Shown: one piece after another, positions 18,677 through 26,893 of the stretch | How positions within the stretch are numbered: position 1 is the first letter of the stretch | Layout of the letters: each line of letters begins with the position of its first letter | Assembly (NCBI RefSeq): GCF_021290985.1 | Contig: NZ_JAJOYU010000004.1 | Coordinates: forward strand, 118,044-182,043 | Source: Rheinheimera soli | GTDB lineage: Bacteria > Pseudomonadota > Gammaproteobacteria > Enterobacterales > Alteromonadaceae | DNA: 64,000 bases | Direction: 5' to 3' | Program-made: the position numbers and the translations under genes | The notes under the pieces: model-generated | What the model saw: the letters and a program-made list of their open reading frames with translations, nothing else | What the model was told of the DNA's origin: nothing | Databases searched by the model: none

Positions 18677-20035
18677 ATGGCTACCGCAGATTCTACCACC
18701 AAACAAAGCAGCACCAGCAACAAAGTCAGTTTTAACGCTGGCAGAGTTGCCGCCTTTAAGTGTCCAGAGGGTAAAAAAGAAGCCTTCTTATGGGACACAA
18801 AACAACCGGGTTTAGGGTTAAGGGCTTTTGCTTCAGGCAAGAAAACTTATATCTATCAAGTGTGGGTTAATGGCCGCACACAAAGGGCTGTTATAGGTGC
18901 TGAAGAAGCCTTTGATATTGAGCAAGCCAGAGCCGAAGCCAAAAAGCTTGATGTATTAGCCAGTCAGAATATAAGCCCGGCCAAAGTAAAACGGCAAAAG
19001 GCCGCTGCTGAACTGGCTGAAGAAAAAGAGATTAAACGGGGTTCCGTTACACTTGGCGCTGTATGGGCTGAATATGTGGAAGCAAACAAAGCCGATTGGG
19101 GCGAAAAGCACTATAAAGACCACTTAAAATCTGTTCAGCAAGCGGGTTTACCTTGGGCCAGAGGAAAGGGGCTGCTGACAAAACAGGGCTGCTTATTCCC
19201 TTTGGTAAATGTAAAGCTTGGTGACTTAACCGCCGATCTGATTAAGCGTTGGCTGGACAAGGAAAACAAAACCCGTCCCGGTGTAGCCGCTCAAACTTAC
19301 CGCTTGTTGTTTGCCTGTTTAAGCTGGTGCAACGAACAGCCAGAATATGCCGGGCTGATTGATGTTGTAGCGCTAAAAAGCAAAGCTGTGAAAAAGACAG
19401 TAACCAAACTAAAAGCCCGTGATGATGTGTTGCAGCGTGAACAACTACCCGCTTTGTTTGCTGAACTAAGAAAGATCTCTAACCCTATAATTTCTGCTTA
19501 TGTGCAAACCCTGCTGCTGACCGGAGCCCGGCGCAATGAATTAACGGGCCTGCAATGGTCAGATGTTGATTTTAAATGGCAGAGCATGGCTATACGCGAT
19601 AAAGCCACCAGCAAAGGCAGTGTTGCAGGGGTTCGGGTTATCCCGTTAACGCCTTATGTGGCAAGCCTGCTGAACCAGTTACCCCGCCGTAATCAGTGGG
19701 TATTTTCCAGCCCCGCAGGTAAAGACGGCAAACTAACAGACCCCCGCAAAAGCTACGATCCGGCGATTATGGCCGCAGGTATTGAAGATTTAACCTTGCA
19801 TGGTTTACGCCGCAGCTTTGCTACCTTGTCGGAATGGGTTGAAGTACCTACAGGCGTAGTAGCTCAGATTATGGGCCACAAGCCCAGCGCTACCGCAGAA
19901 AAGCATTACAAGCAAAGGCCGCTGGACTTATTAAGGCTTTGGCATGAGCGAATAGAGACATGGTTTTTAGAACAAGCCGGGCTTAGTGTCCCCGTAAATG
20001 CTGAGGCTCGCTTAGCTGTGGTTAAGGGGGCTTAA
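18677..20035 (+). CDS. int: Tyrosine integrase, P4/DUF4102 type
   Basis: Site-specific recombinase that would insert the element into the tRNA. The N-terminal DUF4102-like arm-binding domain is recognisable (LWDTKQPGLGLRAFASGKKTYIYQVWVNGRTQRAVIG), then a core-binding domain (~125-215). The catalytic domain holds the tyrosine-recombinase set: first Arg in LTGARRNELTGLQW, HGLRR, the second His in IMGHKPS and the nucleophile Tyr in KHYKQR. Length of 452 residues is usual. A GGGGG site precedes the ATG. The 3' end overlaps the next start (TAATG). It reads away from attL, as usual for P4-like islands. Confidence 0.95.
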   Translation: MATADSTTKQSSTSNKVSFNAGRVAAFKCPEGKKEAFLWDTKQPGLGLRAFASGKKTYIYQVWVNGRTQRAVIGAEEAFDIEQARAEAKKLDVLASQNISPAKVKRQKAAAELAEEKEIKRGSVTLGAVWAEYVEANKADWGEKHYKDHLKSVQQAGLPWARGKGLLTKQGCLFPLVNVKLGDLTADLIKRWLDKENKTRPGVAAQTYRLLFACLSWCNEQPEYAGLIDVVALKSKAVKKTVTKLKARDDVLQREQLPALFAELRKISNPIISAYVQTLLLTGARRNELTGLQWSDVDFKWQSMAIRDKATSKGSVAGVRVIPLTPYVASLLNQLPRRNQWVFSSPAGKDGKLTDPRKSYDPAIMAAGIEDLTLHGLRRSFATLSEWVEVPTGVVAQIMGHKPSATAEKHYKQRPLDLLRLWHERIETWFLEQAGLSVPVNAEARLAVVKGA

Positions 20036-20871
20036 TGCAAGAGCAATACTTACCCAAAGATAAAGCGCTACATAACAACTTTTTGAAATCTACTCCCGAT
20101 CAGCAAAGATCATATGCGCTTGATGAGCTAAGCCGGATTGTAAAAGGCAGGGCGGCTGACAAATGGTCTAAAGATGACAAGCAACTAATCACATTGTCTG
20201 CAATGGCAAAAAGTGTAGCTGAGTCAATAAGAACGGATTACCAGCAACAAATAGAGTTCTGTTTTCCTACTCCTGAACCTTACCGACTAAAGACGTATCA
20301 AGTACAACTCTGGATTACAGATGTTGCACCTGAATATGCTAGAAAAAATAATACCGAAGATTTTGTAATTGATTATGAATATTCAGAGCTAGATGGGTTT
20401 TGGCTTGATCTAGCGCCAGAGAGAATGTGTGTACTTTTTAATTGGGTTGCAGCACTTGAGGCTTGGGATTATTGCGATCCTGAACCTTTATCAAAAATGA
20501 TCGCTATTCATACAATCCCACCTGAGTTTATGGAGATTGTGGCAAGTATTGTTTCTGGTACTAGAAGACCTAATAAAAAAGGTGCGGCCAAGTTGAGAGG
20601 AGTTCTACCTAGTCAGCGTATGTTTGTCGCTGCGACAATTCTAGCTTTGCGCACTATTCCAGAAGCTGCACTTGACTCTATTCATGCTGATACTAGGTCA
20701 AGAATTGCAGAAGAAAGGGGGGTTGATTTAATGGTGATTCGGAGAGAACTTGAAGGCAAACTCAGAAAGACAGATCGCCGTTTTGCTGAAATCTGTGGTT
20801 TAAGTGTTGACGGAGTTAAAGACCTTACTGAGTCACTTAAGTATAAATGTAAAAACTTCCCAAAATTATAA
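20035..20871 (+). CDS. Uncharacterised protein coupled to the integrase
   Basis: A 278-residue soluble, mixed-charge protein; I do not recognise a family. Its ATG overlaps the integrase stop by one base, so the two are translationally coupled. The C-terminal 70 residues are basic and helical (SRIAEERGVDLMVIRRELEGKLRKTDRRFAEICGLSVDGVKDLTES) and could form a helix-turn-helix. Codon use and AT content differ from the integrase and the surrounding chromosome, pointing to a separate origin. It could be an integrase accessory or a cargo gene; neither is shown. Confidence 0.7.
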   Translation: MQEQYLPKDKALHNNFLKSTPDQQRSYALDELSRIVKGRAADKWSKDDKQLITLSAMAKSVAESIRTDYQQQIEFCFPTPEPYRLKTYQVQLWITDVAPEYARKNNTEDFVIDYEYSELDGFWLDLAPERMCVLFNWVAALEAWDYCDPEPLSKMIAIHTIPPEFMEIVASIVSGTRRPNKKGAAKLRGVLPSQRMFVAATILALRTIPEAALDSIHADTRSRIAEERGVDLMVIRRELEGKLRKTDRRFAEICGLSVDGVKDLTESLKYKCKNFPKL

Positions 20872-20982
20872 GCTTACGATAACTCAGGCAGAACAAAAGG
20901 CTTTTGTAACCCCTGAGCCCTTTTTTATTTCCGTGTTTATGCGATTAATTTGTAAACCTCACACACAAAGAGGTTTAAGAAA

Positions 20983-21186
20983 ATGGCTATCAATACTTCC
21001 ACACCGCAGAACTTAACCACAGAGCAATTTGCCGATGTATTACACGGCAAGCCTAGCACTATCAGAACTCGCCTTTGTAAAACAGGCAGCTTTTACGGCA
21101 TTAGACCTATCAAATTACCTTCAGGGCGTTTGCTATGGCCTGCTGAAGCTGTACAGGCTTTTTTAGCTGGTGAGGGGGCGCACTAA
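20983..21186 (+). CDS. AlpA/excisionase-like small DNA-binding protein
   Basis: A 67-residue MerR-like helix-turn-helix protein: LTTEQFADVLHGKPSTIRTRLCKTGSFYGIRP followed by a wing (KLPSGRLLWPAEAVQAFLAG). The pattern, with a first helix, a short turn and the terminal W-P-x-x-x-V, is that of AlpA and DNA-binding excisionases, which control excision and early transcription in P4-like elements. A purine-rich AGAGG site lies upstream. Its end overlaps the next gene by one base. Confidence 0.8.
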   Translation: MAINTSTPQNLTTEQFADVLHGKPSTIRTRLCKTGSFYGIRPIKLPSGRLLWPAEAVQAFLAGEGAH

Positions 21187-21479
21187 TGAAACTATTTTCA
21201 CAGCAGGCGCAAAGCTCTGAAGCTCAAGCTCGAAAAGCGTTTAAATACATGTTTATGACAGGCTCTATTAACCGCTACGAAGCAGATCGGCTTGGTATTT
21301 GCCACCTTGCCGCACGTGTACAGGACTTAGAACAAAAAGGGTTTAGATACCGTTATCAGGACGAAAATGGCGTTGCTGATTTTCACGGCATAACGCACGA
21401 CAAGATCCGGCCGCTATTTTATCGACTGGCAGAGCATATCACCAGAAGCGCGGGCTTACTTTGTGGGGTGGATATATGA
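21186..21479 (+). CDS. Phage-type winged-helix protein (HTH_39-like)
   Basis: A 97-residue basic protein. GSINRYEADRLGICHLAARVQDLEQKGFRYRY matches the helix-turn-helix family found in phages and integrated elements next to replication genes. It is wedged between the AlpA-like gene (1-bp overlap) and the primase-like gene (4-bp ATGA overlap), so it belongs to the replication/early operon. A role as regulator or replication accessory is inferred. Confidence 0.75.
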   Translation: MKLFSQQAQSSEAQARKAFKYMFMTGSINRYEADRLGICHLAARVQDLEQKGFRYRYQDENGVADFHGITHDKIRPLFYRLAEHITRSAGLLCGVDI

Positions 21480-23962
21480 CTAATCGCACAAAACAAAGCC
21501 CCGCAACCGGACAAGTTAACGAGGCATTTGATACGACTATCGAACACGAGTTTAGCAGTACAAAACTTAACCTGTCCAGAACTGTGACAGGGGGAGTAAG
21601 CAATACCCAATTACAACCTTTTAACCTAACACTATCTGAACTGATCGCCATGTTCCAGCCACAGAATGTCAAAGAGGGGCCTAAAGACGGCCCTTACTTT
21701 GTCCGGGGCCATAGCGAAGGAAGCAGAAGCGATAAGGCTATGCTTCAGGCTAAGCACCTGCTGATTATTATTGATGGTGATAGTTCAATCACGGAAGACG
21801 GAGAAATTATAGAAGGTGCGCCCGATCCTAAGTTGACGCACGAAGCCATGAAACAGGCTGGTATTGAACACCTGATTTACACCAGCCACAGCCACCACAA
21901 GCACGGCCAAAGTTTTAACAAATGGCGTTTATTAGTGCCGAGTGATGCCACAGCGCAGACATTAGAAAGCGGTGTTGATGCTATTTTAGACATATTGCAT
22001 TTGTCCGGGGTGAAAGTAGCGCCCGCAAGTGAAAACAATAGCCTGTCACAGCCTTGGTTTTTCCCAAGGGTTGAAGCTGGCCGGGCTGAGGGGTATTACA
22101 GCGCAAGCTTTGAAACAGGCAAGCCGTTTACAGTGCCTGAAGCCATGCCAGAGCCTATACCAGCACCAGCCATTACAAAGCCTAAGCAAAGAGGTGAAAG
22201 CGTTGTACAGGCTTACTGTGATCGTTATCCGTTGAGCCAGCAAGTTGAGACTATGGGATTTAAACGAGTAAGAGAAAACCGCTATCTGCCGCCAGAAAGT
22301 AAAAGTGGTGTTGCTGGTGCTAAGGTACTAATCGGGGAGCGAGACGGCCGAGAACGGCTATACATTCACAACACAAGTCACAAACTGCACGGTAGAGGCT
22401 TAGATTCCTTTGATCTGTACTGTGAGCAAGAACATAACGGCGACTTTAAAGCCGCTGTAAAGGCCGCTGCTGAGTTGTTAGGGCTTGCTGCTACTGATGA
22501 TGCCTTTGCGCTGTTTATTGCTGCTGAGGATCAAACCGAAGCGGAAAAGCCAGAGCCGTTGCCCGCAGATGTATCTGGGGTACGTATTGAAACACCGCCG
22601 GGGTTAGCTGGTGCTATATGCGAGTATTTAAACCGAACCGCAAAACGCCCTATACCGCTAATTTATCCTATTGTTGCTTTGCAAATGCTGTCACTAGCCG
22701 CAGGCAACCGCAAAGGGTTAGATGGTATCAAGCTGAACTTGTTAACGCTGGCTATTGCGCCCAGCGCCGCAGGCAAAGAGCACGGCCAAAGCTGGTTAGC
22801 TGAAACGGCAGCACAGTTAAAATTAGGTCGGCATGTTGTGGGTGGAATTTCTTCAGATGTGGATATGATCCGCAATCTTATAGAAGGTGATGGGCGTTGC
22901 TGTTATCGGATTGATGAAATTCAGGGCATGTTTAAAGCAATCAATAGCAAAAATGCGAGTACCTATGAAAGCAAAATAGGTGACTTAATTTTGACACTCG
23001 CAACTTCAAAAGTTTACCTGTTTGCGGGCAATCATCGCCGCCAGTTTTTTAAAGAAATAGATCATGATATTGACCAGCTAAAAAAGAAAATTACCAAAGC
23101 CGAAGAAGGGCAAAAGCCTGAAGCTGAAGAAGTGCCAGACCTTGAAAAACTGAACCGGGCTTTGCGTTGGTTATTCAAAAAGCGCGACTTTATAGAAAAT
23201 GGCTGGCCTGATCCTGTGGTCTCAATAATGGGCCATTCTACCCCCAGTGGCCTTGATAGTCTGATCACTGAGGAAAACATAGGTAGCGGGTTAATAGGCC
23301 GCTGTCTGGTTATTAGGTGCGCTGAAGAAAGGGAAAAGCTACAACAGGTAAAGGAAACGCCTTTTTTCGGTGATGTGGATATTCTTAACCGTTTGCACCT
23401 TATCAACAATGGCAGCCTGCAACCATTGAAAGTAAACCCCAAAGCCCGGCAAATGTTGGACGAGATCCAAAGCTACTATGATCAAGACCAGCGATTGAAC
23501 GCGCCTGTAATGGGGGCAATTTATGCGCGGGTAATGGAGCAAGTTAACAAAGTAGCAAGCCTGCTGGCGCTGGAAGCTGGAGAAGTAAAGCCAGAGCACG
23601 TTAGTTATGCTTTTGCTTTGGTTGCCCGTTGTATTGATGACGTTGGTTATTTACTGCAAAAGGACGCTGCACAAAAGGCTAATGCAACTATTGCTGATAT
23701 TGCGTTGCACACCAGAGCATCAGTTATAAGGCAGATCAAAGAACGTGACCCGAAACGACACACCCCCGGCGCGATGAGGCAAGATATTTTAAAGAACTTT
23801 GCAAAACTAAGGCAAATAACAGAACAGCACACCAAGAGCCCACAAAACAAGGACAAACCCGACCTGTACGATCAGATTATTAAGCGTATGGAAGAAGTCG
23901 GGGATATTGAGCTACAACACTCTGGCAAAAAGATACGCTATGTTATTGCAGGGGGCCTATAA
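21476..23962 (+). CDS. DUF3987-domain primase/helicase-like replication protein
   Basis: An 828-residue protein typical of plasmids and phage satellites. The N-terminal ~200 residues include an acidic strand LLIIIDGDSSI and HSHHKHGQ, compatible with an archaeo-eukaryotic-primase-like fold. From about 370 to 650 the DUF3987 ATPase-like domain is clear (PIVALQMLSLAAG, a Walker A-like APSAAGKEHGQS, the acidic RIDEIQGMF, and FAGNHRRQF). The long KKITKAEEGQKPEAEEV stretch is a linker. I start at ATG 21476, whose overlap with the previous stop gives coupling; a start 15 bp upstream is less likely. It probably initiates replication at the array just downstream. Confidence 0.82.
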   Translation: MTNRTKQSPATGQVNEAFDTTIEHEFSSTKLNLSRTVTGGVSNTQLQPFNLTLSELIAMFQPQNVKEGPKDGPYFVRGHSEGSRSDKAMLQAKHLLIIIDGDSSITEDGEIIEGAPDPKLTHEAMKQAGIEHLIYTSHSHHKHGQSFNKWRLLVPSDATAQTLESGVDAILDILHLSGVKVAPASENNSLSQPWFFPRVEAGRAEGYYSASFETGKPFTVPEAMPEPIPAPAITKPKQRGESVVQAYCDRYPLSQQVETMGFKRVRENRYLPPESKSGVAGAKVLIGERDGRERLYIHNTSHKLHGRGLDSFDLYCEQEHNGDFKAAVKAAAELLGLAATDDAFALFIAAEDQTEAEKPEPLPADVSGVRIETPPGLAGAICEYLNRTAKRPIPLIYPIVALQMLSLAAGNRKGLDGIKLNLLTLAIAPSAAGKEHGQSWLAETAAQLKLGRHVVGGISSDVDMIRNLIEGDGRCCYRIDEIQGMFKAINSKNASTYESKIGDLILTLATSKVYLFAGNHRRQFFKEIDHDIDQLKKKITKAEEGQKPEAEEVPDLEKLNRALRWLFKKRDFIENGWPDPVVSIMGHSTPSGLDSLITEENIGSGLIGRCLVIRCAEEREKLQQVKETPFFGDVDILNRLHLINNGSLQPLKVNPKARQMLDEIQSYYDQDQRLNAPVMGAIYARVMEQVNKVASLLALEAGEVKPEHVSYAFALVARCIDDVGYLLQKDAAQKANATIADIALHTRASVIRQIKERDPKRHTPGAMRQDILKNFAKLRQITEQHTKSPQNKDKPDLYDQIIKRMEEVGDIELQHSGKKIRYVIAGGL

Positions 23963-24003
23963 ATGGCCCTTCTGTTTAGCTGGCCGAGCTTTGGTTTATC
24001 TGC

Positions 24004-24261
24004 TTTATACCTTCTTTATACCATTGGGGGTATAAGGCAAAGCCCTTTATTTACAAGGCTTAGAGATAACTTTATACCTTTATACCATTATTTCTATGTT
24101 TTGATTTATTTTGATTCTTTATCAGTTTCCATACCTTAAAAACAGAATATCTATATTTATGGGGATTTTCGGTATAAAGGTATAAAGCAGCCTGCACACC
24201 AAGCGCGGCAAGGCTTTTGCGTTATACCTTGCACAATAATTCGAAGGTATAAAGGTATAAA
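24004..24261. repeat. Iteron-like array of TTTATACC / GGTATAAA, candidate replication origin
   Basis: TTTATACC lies at 24004, 24015, 24071 and 24079. The reverse-orientation GGTATAAA lies at 24171, 24179, 24246 and 24254, with near copies at 24029 and 24222. Three pairs are abutted with an exact 8-bp period, and left-half copies face right-half copies around ~24130. The whole 366-bp spacer (23963-24328) is AT-rich and has no gene. Placement immediately after the DUF3987 gene resembles ori/crr regions of P4-type replicons. Alternative: operator array for an element regulator. Confidence 0.7.
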
Positions 24262-24328
24262 TTTGTTGTGGTAACTTTATTTCGAAGGTAGCTTTACTCG
24301 AACGAATTGCGAAAATTGAGGATTTGAA

Positions 24329-24829
24329 ATGGACGGTATGGAACCAAAAGAGGAAACATGGCAAGACCGGGTTAGAAGACTAGGGGTAGAACAAAAGCCA
24401 GAAAAAAAGACAGGAGACGGCATTACAACTGTAACCGTTGTAATTTTCGCTGTGATTTTTAGCCTTGCAGCAGCGTGGGCGTTATCATCAGCCGAAACGC
24501 CAGAGCAGGCAAAAGCCAATAAGCAAGCGGCTGAGAAAGAGAAAGTAGCGGCTGAAAAAGAGAAAGCAACGCGGATTTGCAACGACACCAGAATGGCTTA
24601 CTACTATGCACAAGATTTTGTAAAACAAAACCTTAAGTCACCATCAAGCGCTGTATTCCCTGCAAAACCAATTTCAGCTGAAGTTGTTGGAGCCTGCAGA
24701 ACTCGGATTGTTGGCACTGTCGATTCTCAAAATGGTTTCGGAGCTATGATTAGGAGCGCTTACAGCATAGAGATCAAATACCACAAAAGCAGTCAGGGAT
24801 ATTCCTATTCTGGTTTGGTTATTGAGTAA
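24329..24829 (+). CDS. Single-pass membrane protein with coiled coil, unknown function
   Basis: 166 residues: a charged N-terminus, one transmembrane helix (~33-54, TTVTVVIFAVIFSLAAAWAL), an Ala/Glu/Lys coiled coil (~57-80) and a C-terminal globular domain with CNDTRMAYYYAQDFVKQNLKSPS and GTVDSQNGFG. The last domain recurs in small phage and plasmid membrane or lipoproteins, and its function is not known to me. A GAGG site precedes the ATG. It is probable cargo of the element. Confidence 0.7.
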   Translation: MDGMEPKEETWQDRVRRLGVEQKPEKKTGDGITTVTVVIFAVIFSLAAAWALSSAETPEQAKANKQAAEKEKVAAEKEKATRICNDTRMAYYYAQDFVKQNLKSPSSAVFPAKPISAEVVGACRTRIVGTVDSQNGFGAMIRSAYSIEIKYHKSSQGYSYSGLVIE

Positions 24830-24844
24830 GTTAGAGACTGAAAA

Positions 24845-25114
24845 ATGATAGAAATATTGCGCCAGCAACACCGACAGTTTGTTTTAACTTTGGTCTACTC
24901 GATAGTTAAAGACAGTTGGCGCACAACCAGCTATAAAAAAATGGTGGCGTTGCTCAACCAAAAAGAAATCCGCACCACACGGGGCAACCTTTGGACAGAA
25001 AAAAGGCTGTTCAGATTCCTGCAAAACGCTGGTTATTCTGGGCTGTGGGGATTATCAAAAGAAGAAGAGAAACCAAAAGTAAAGCCAGCTTGTCGGCTGG
25101 CTACCCCTATATAA
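24845..25114 (+). CDS. Small protein resembling the 'recombinase' domain of serine recombinases
   Basis: An 89-residue basic protein with YKKMVALLNQKEIRTTRGNLWTEKRLFRFLQNAGYSG, the pattern (IAxxLNxxGIxTxxGxxWTxxxVxxxLxNxxYxG) of the Recombinase domain that follows the catalytic domain in large serine recombinases. No catalytic Ser domain is present, so it is a stand-alone DNA-binding unit or a remnant. It follows the membrane-protein gene by 15 bp. Confidence 0.6.
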   Translation: MIEILRQQHRQFVLTLVYSIVKDSWRTTSYKKMVALLNQKEIRTTRGNLWTEKRLFRFLQNAGYSGLWGLSKEEEKPKVKPACRLATPI

Positions 25115-25233
25115 CCCTGATATTTACACTAAGGTTACACTAAGGGTATTTTGCTACCAGTACGCGTAAAAAAATTGCATTTAACATCACTTCATTGCTT
25201 TTAAAGTAGTTGGAAGGACGTGAAATAGAATTT

Positions 25234-25854
25234 TCAATTATATTTTGAAGCAATATCTTTTTGTGCAATTTCACCTGATATGAACCTATTTATATCGTTT
25301 TTCAATTCAAGTACTGAGTGTTTTTCTAAAGCTGTATCACCAGCACAAATTTCTTTGGTCAATTCGCTGAAAGAGCAAGACTTCACCAGAAGATAATGGT
25401 TCTGCTCATTTCCTGAATGAAATGTAAGCTTGTAGTATGATTTAAAGTCAGAAACCAGACCCGCCCCGTACTCAATTTCTGCAATATCTTTTGTGAAAGC
25501 ATCTTTATTTGCTGTAGCAGTTTCAGACCAGCTCAAATACTTTTCAAGTGCTCCATTAAAAGCATCAGCCGTCGTTCGCTGAACTTGGAAACCAAGCTTA
25601 TTTTTTGTAACACCAATATAACTGTTGTAACTACTTCCATAGCCATCCGCCACATAAGAAAGTAAGTCTGGACTTTCACCATTTGGGAACGAGACCAGAG
25701 AGGCAAATGTTGGTTTAGCAATATACTGACTAGCAACACTATTAAATTCGCTCAGAATTACTTTTGTTTGAAACCGAGTTTCTTGGGTGTCTATAACAGG
25801 AATTGAAACGCAGGCTGTAAGTGGAATTGCTAGTAAAGCAGCAAAAATTTTCAT
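25234..25854 (-). CDS. Hypothetical lipoprotein at the right end of the element
   Basis: 206 residues with a short lipoprotein signal (lipobox LTAC, Cys15). No family is recognised; the body is mixed alpha/beta with two Cys (CSFSELTKEIC) that could form a disulfide. It is the only gene of the element on the minus strand and is AT-rich compared with the chromosome. Surface lipoproteins at element edges often affect phage adsorption or exclusion, but nothing in the sequence demonstrates that here. Confidence 0.65.
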   Translation of the reverse strand: MKIFAALLAIPLTACVSIPVIDTQETRFQTKVILSEFNSVASQYIAKPTFASLVSFPNGESPDLLSYVADGYGSSYNSYIGVTKNKLGFQVQRTTADAFNGALEKYLSWSETATANKDAFTKDIAEIEYGAGLVSDFKSYYKLTFHSGNEQNHYLLVKSCSFSELTKEICAGDTALEKHSVLELKNDINRFISGEIAQKDIASKYN

Positions 25855-26151
25855 TCTGATTTATCCTTTTAACACTGAAGATCCTAAGTAGAACTTTATA
25901 AACTAGTCAAAGAGCAAATGCACCCCAAAATTAAAGGGTATTTTCTTACCCCCTAAAAAGAGAGAATTTCCCGACTATAAAAAGGAATTTTCAGTAGCAG
26001 TAAAAGTACTGCTGGCTTATGGGTATTTTGTGAGCCCCTAAAGGGTAAATCTGAAGAAACCAAGAATAGAAAGTGAGATTCCGATCCGCCACCGATCCGC
26101 AGTACTGAAAAATTTAAAATGTTAGTGGGTGTTAACTATGAAGGTCTTTAA
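25855..26151. other. AT-rich right-end spacer of the element
   Basis: No gene seen. GGGTATTTT occurs at 25936-25944 and 26021-26029, with a third copy at 25144-25152 on the other side of the lipoprotein gene. A short stem GCAGT/ACTGC lies near 25996-26013. The arm-type repeats at 26081-26099 close the region. Confidence 0.5.
26081..26099. repeat. Right-end CCGATCCG pair, candidate integrase arm sites
   Basis: CCGATCCG at 26081-26088 and 26092-26099 (11-bp period), then CAGTACTGAAAAA, which parallels the left-end CAGCACTAAAAA. The matching motif at both ends of the element supports a recombination role. Confidence 0.6.
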
Positions 26152-26202
26152 AAATGGTGGCCCCACCTGGACTTGAACCAGGGACCTGCCGATTATGAGT
26201 CG
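26152..26202. repeat. attR: 51-bp direct repeat inside the intact tRNA gene
   Basis: Second copy of the 51-bp repeat at 18402-18452. Here the sequence continues into a complete tRNA, so integration kept the tRNA functional. Confidence 0.92.
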
Positions 26203-26231
26203 GATGCTCTAACCAACTGAGCTATAGGGCC
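26155..26231 (-). tRNA. ileX: tRNA with CAU anticodon, probably tRNA-Ile2 (lysidine type)
   Basis: 77-nt cloverleaf with encoded CCA. The acceptor stem GGCCCTA pairs with TGGGGCC (one G-U), the D arm is AGCTCAGTTGGTTAGAGC, the anticodon loop is CTCATAA, and the T arm CCTGG/CCAGG frames TTCAAGT. The acceptor stem and GACTCATAATCG anticodon arm resemble E. coli tRNA-Ile2 more than elongator tRNA-Met. In E. coli ileX also lies downstream of rpoD, which is the neighbour here (28.2-30.1 kb). An automatic tool may call it tRNA-Met by anticodon. Confidence 0.9.
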
Positions 26232-26893
26232 ATTTAAAACAGGCTTTAAGTAAACAAGTCCAAGGGCTGAACTCTTTAAAGCGCAGGCAGTATAAGAAGT
26301 TTTTCTGCTGTTGTCACCGCTTCGTGACATGCTCTTTGTACTGATTGCTTGTTTTTTATCCGCTTCTCTATCAATCCCCAACACTAAACTTGAGATTGAC
26401 AGGTAAGATGCAATCCTAGGCGATGTTTTCGTCGGTAATAATGCCCTACTATCGGCTGTTTGTTGCTGTGATAGAACAGGGACTAACAACTCTAACAGAA
26501 GCCGCAAAAGGGAACTGAAATGGACTAAATGGCTAGTTGGGCTGTTTTATTCTAGTATTTGCGATCTGGCAGTTCATAGGTATTCGTACAGGGTATAAAA
26601 AGACTGGTCAAATAGCTATTTTCTCTATCTTTAGAAGCAGTGTGTATCTACCACATTAATCTACTGTCCAAATACACCCACCGTTGTTTTTAATAGCTGG
26701 CATTGGCAGGCTTTTATTATCATCTGACTTAGTATATTTTCTGAATAACTAAATTTCCTGCCAAATAAAGGTGTTAAGTTTTTTCGATGAAAATGTATTG
26801 GCTAATTTTTGCTTAATTCATTTTTGTTAGGTAAATTTATTGTTAATTACTTAGGTGGGGGTTGGTGGTCACCGTTAACTAAAGGCCCCAGCT
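26232..26893. other. 660-bp spacer between tRNA and the bacteriocin-like cassette
   Basis: No credible gene on either strand; a minus-strand open frame here runs through the tRNA and is rejected. The last ~150 bp before 26894 are AT-rich (runs of T and TTAATT) and could hold a promoter for the cassette, but I see no confident -35/-10 pair. Confidence 0.4.

Larger units (their letters stand above)
18402..26202. mobile_element. 7.75-kb integrative element (satellite/P4-like) in a tRNA(CAU) gene
   Basis: Bounded by a 51-bp perfect direct repeat (18402-18452 and 26152-26202). The right copy is the 3' part of an intact tRNA gene and the left copy is a tRNA fragment. The first gene inside is a tyrosine integrase, followed by an unknown gene, an AlpA/excisionase-like protein, a winged-helix protein, a DUF3987 replication-type protein, an iteron-like array, and three small genes at the far end. 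No capsid, tail, conjugation or relaxase gene is present, so it cannot move alone. The plan resembles phage satellites (P4: int-alpA-primase-ori) or a plasmid-like integrated element. Both ends carry matching CCGATCCG repeats. Confidence 0.85.

Noticed and set aside
20895..20930. Terminator after the 278-residue gene
   Set aside because: Only a 4-5 bp stem (GGCT/AGCC) with a long loop; too weak to call in spite of the T run.
26193..26507. 104-residue minus-strand open frame across the tRNA
   Set aside because: It runs through the tRNA gene, has no ribosome binding site and no family resemblance.
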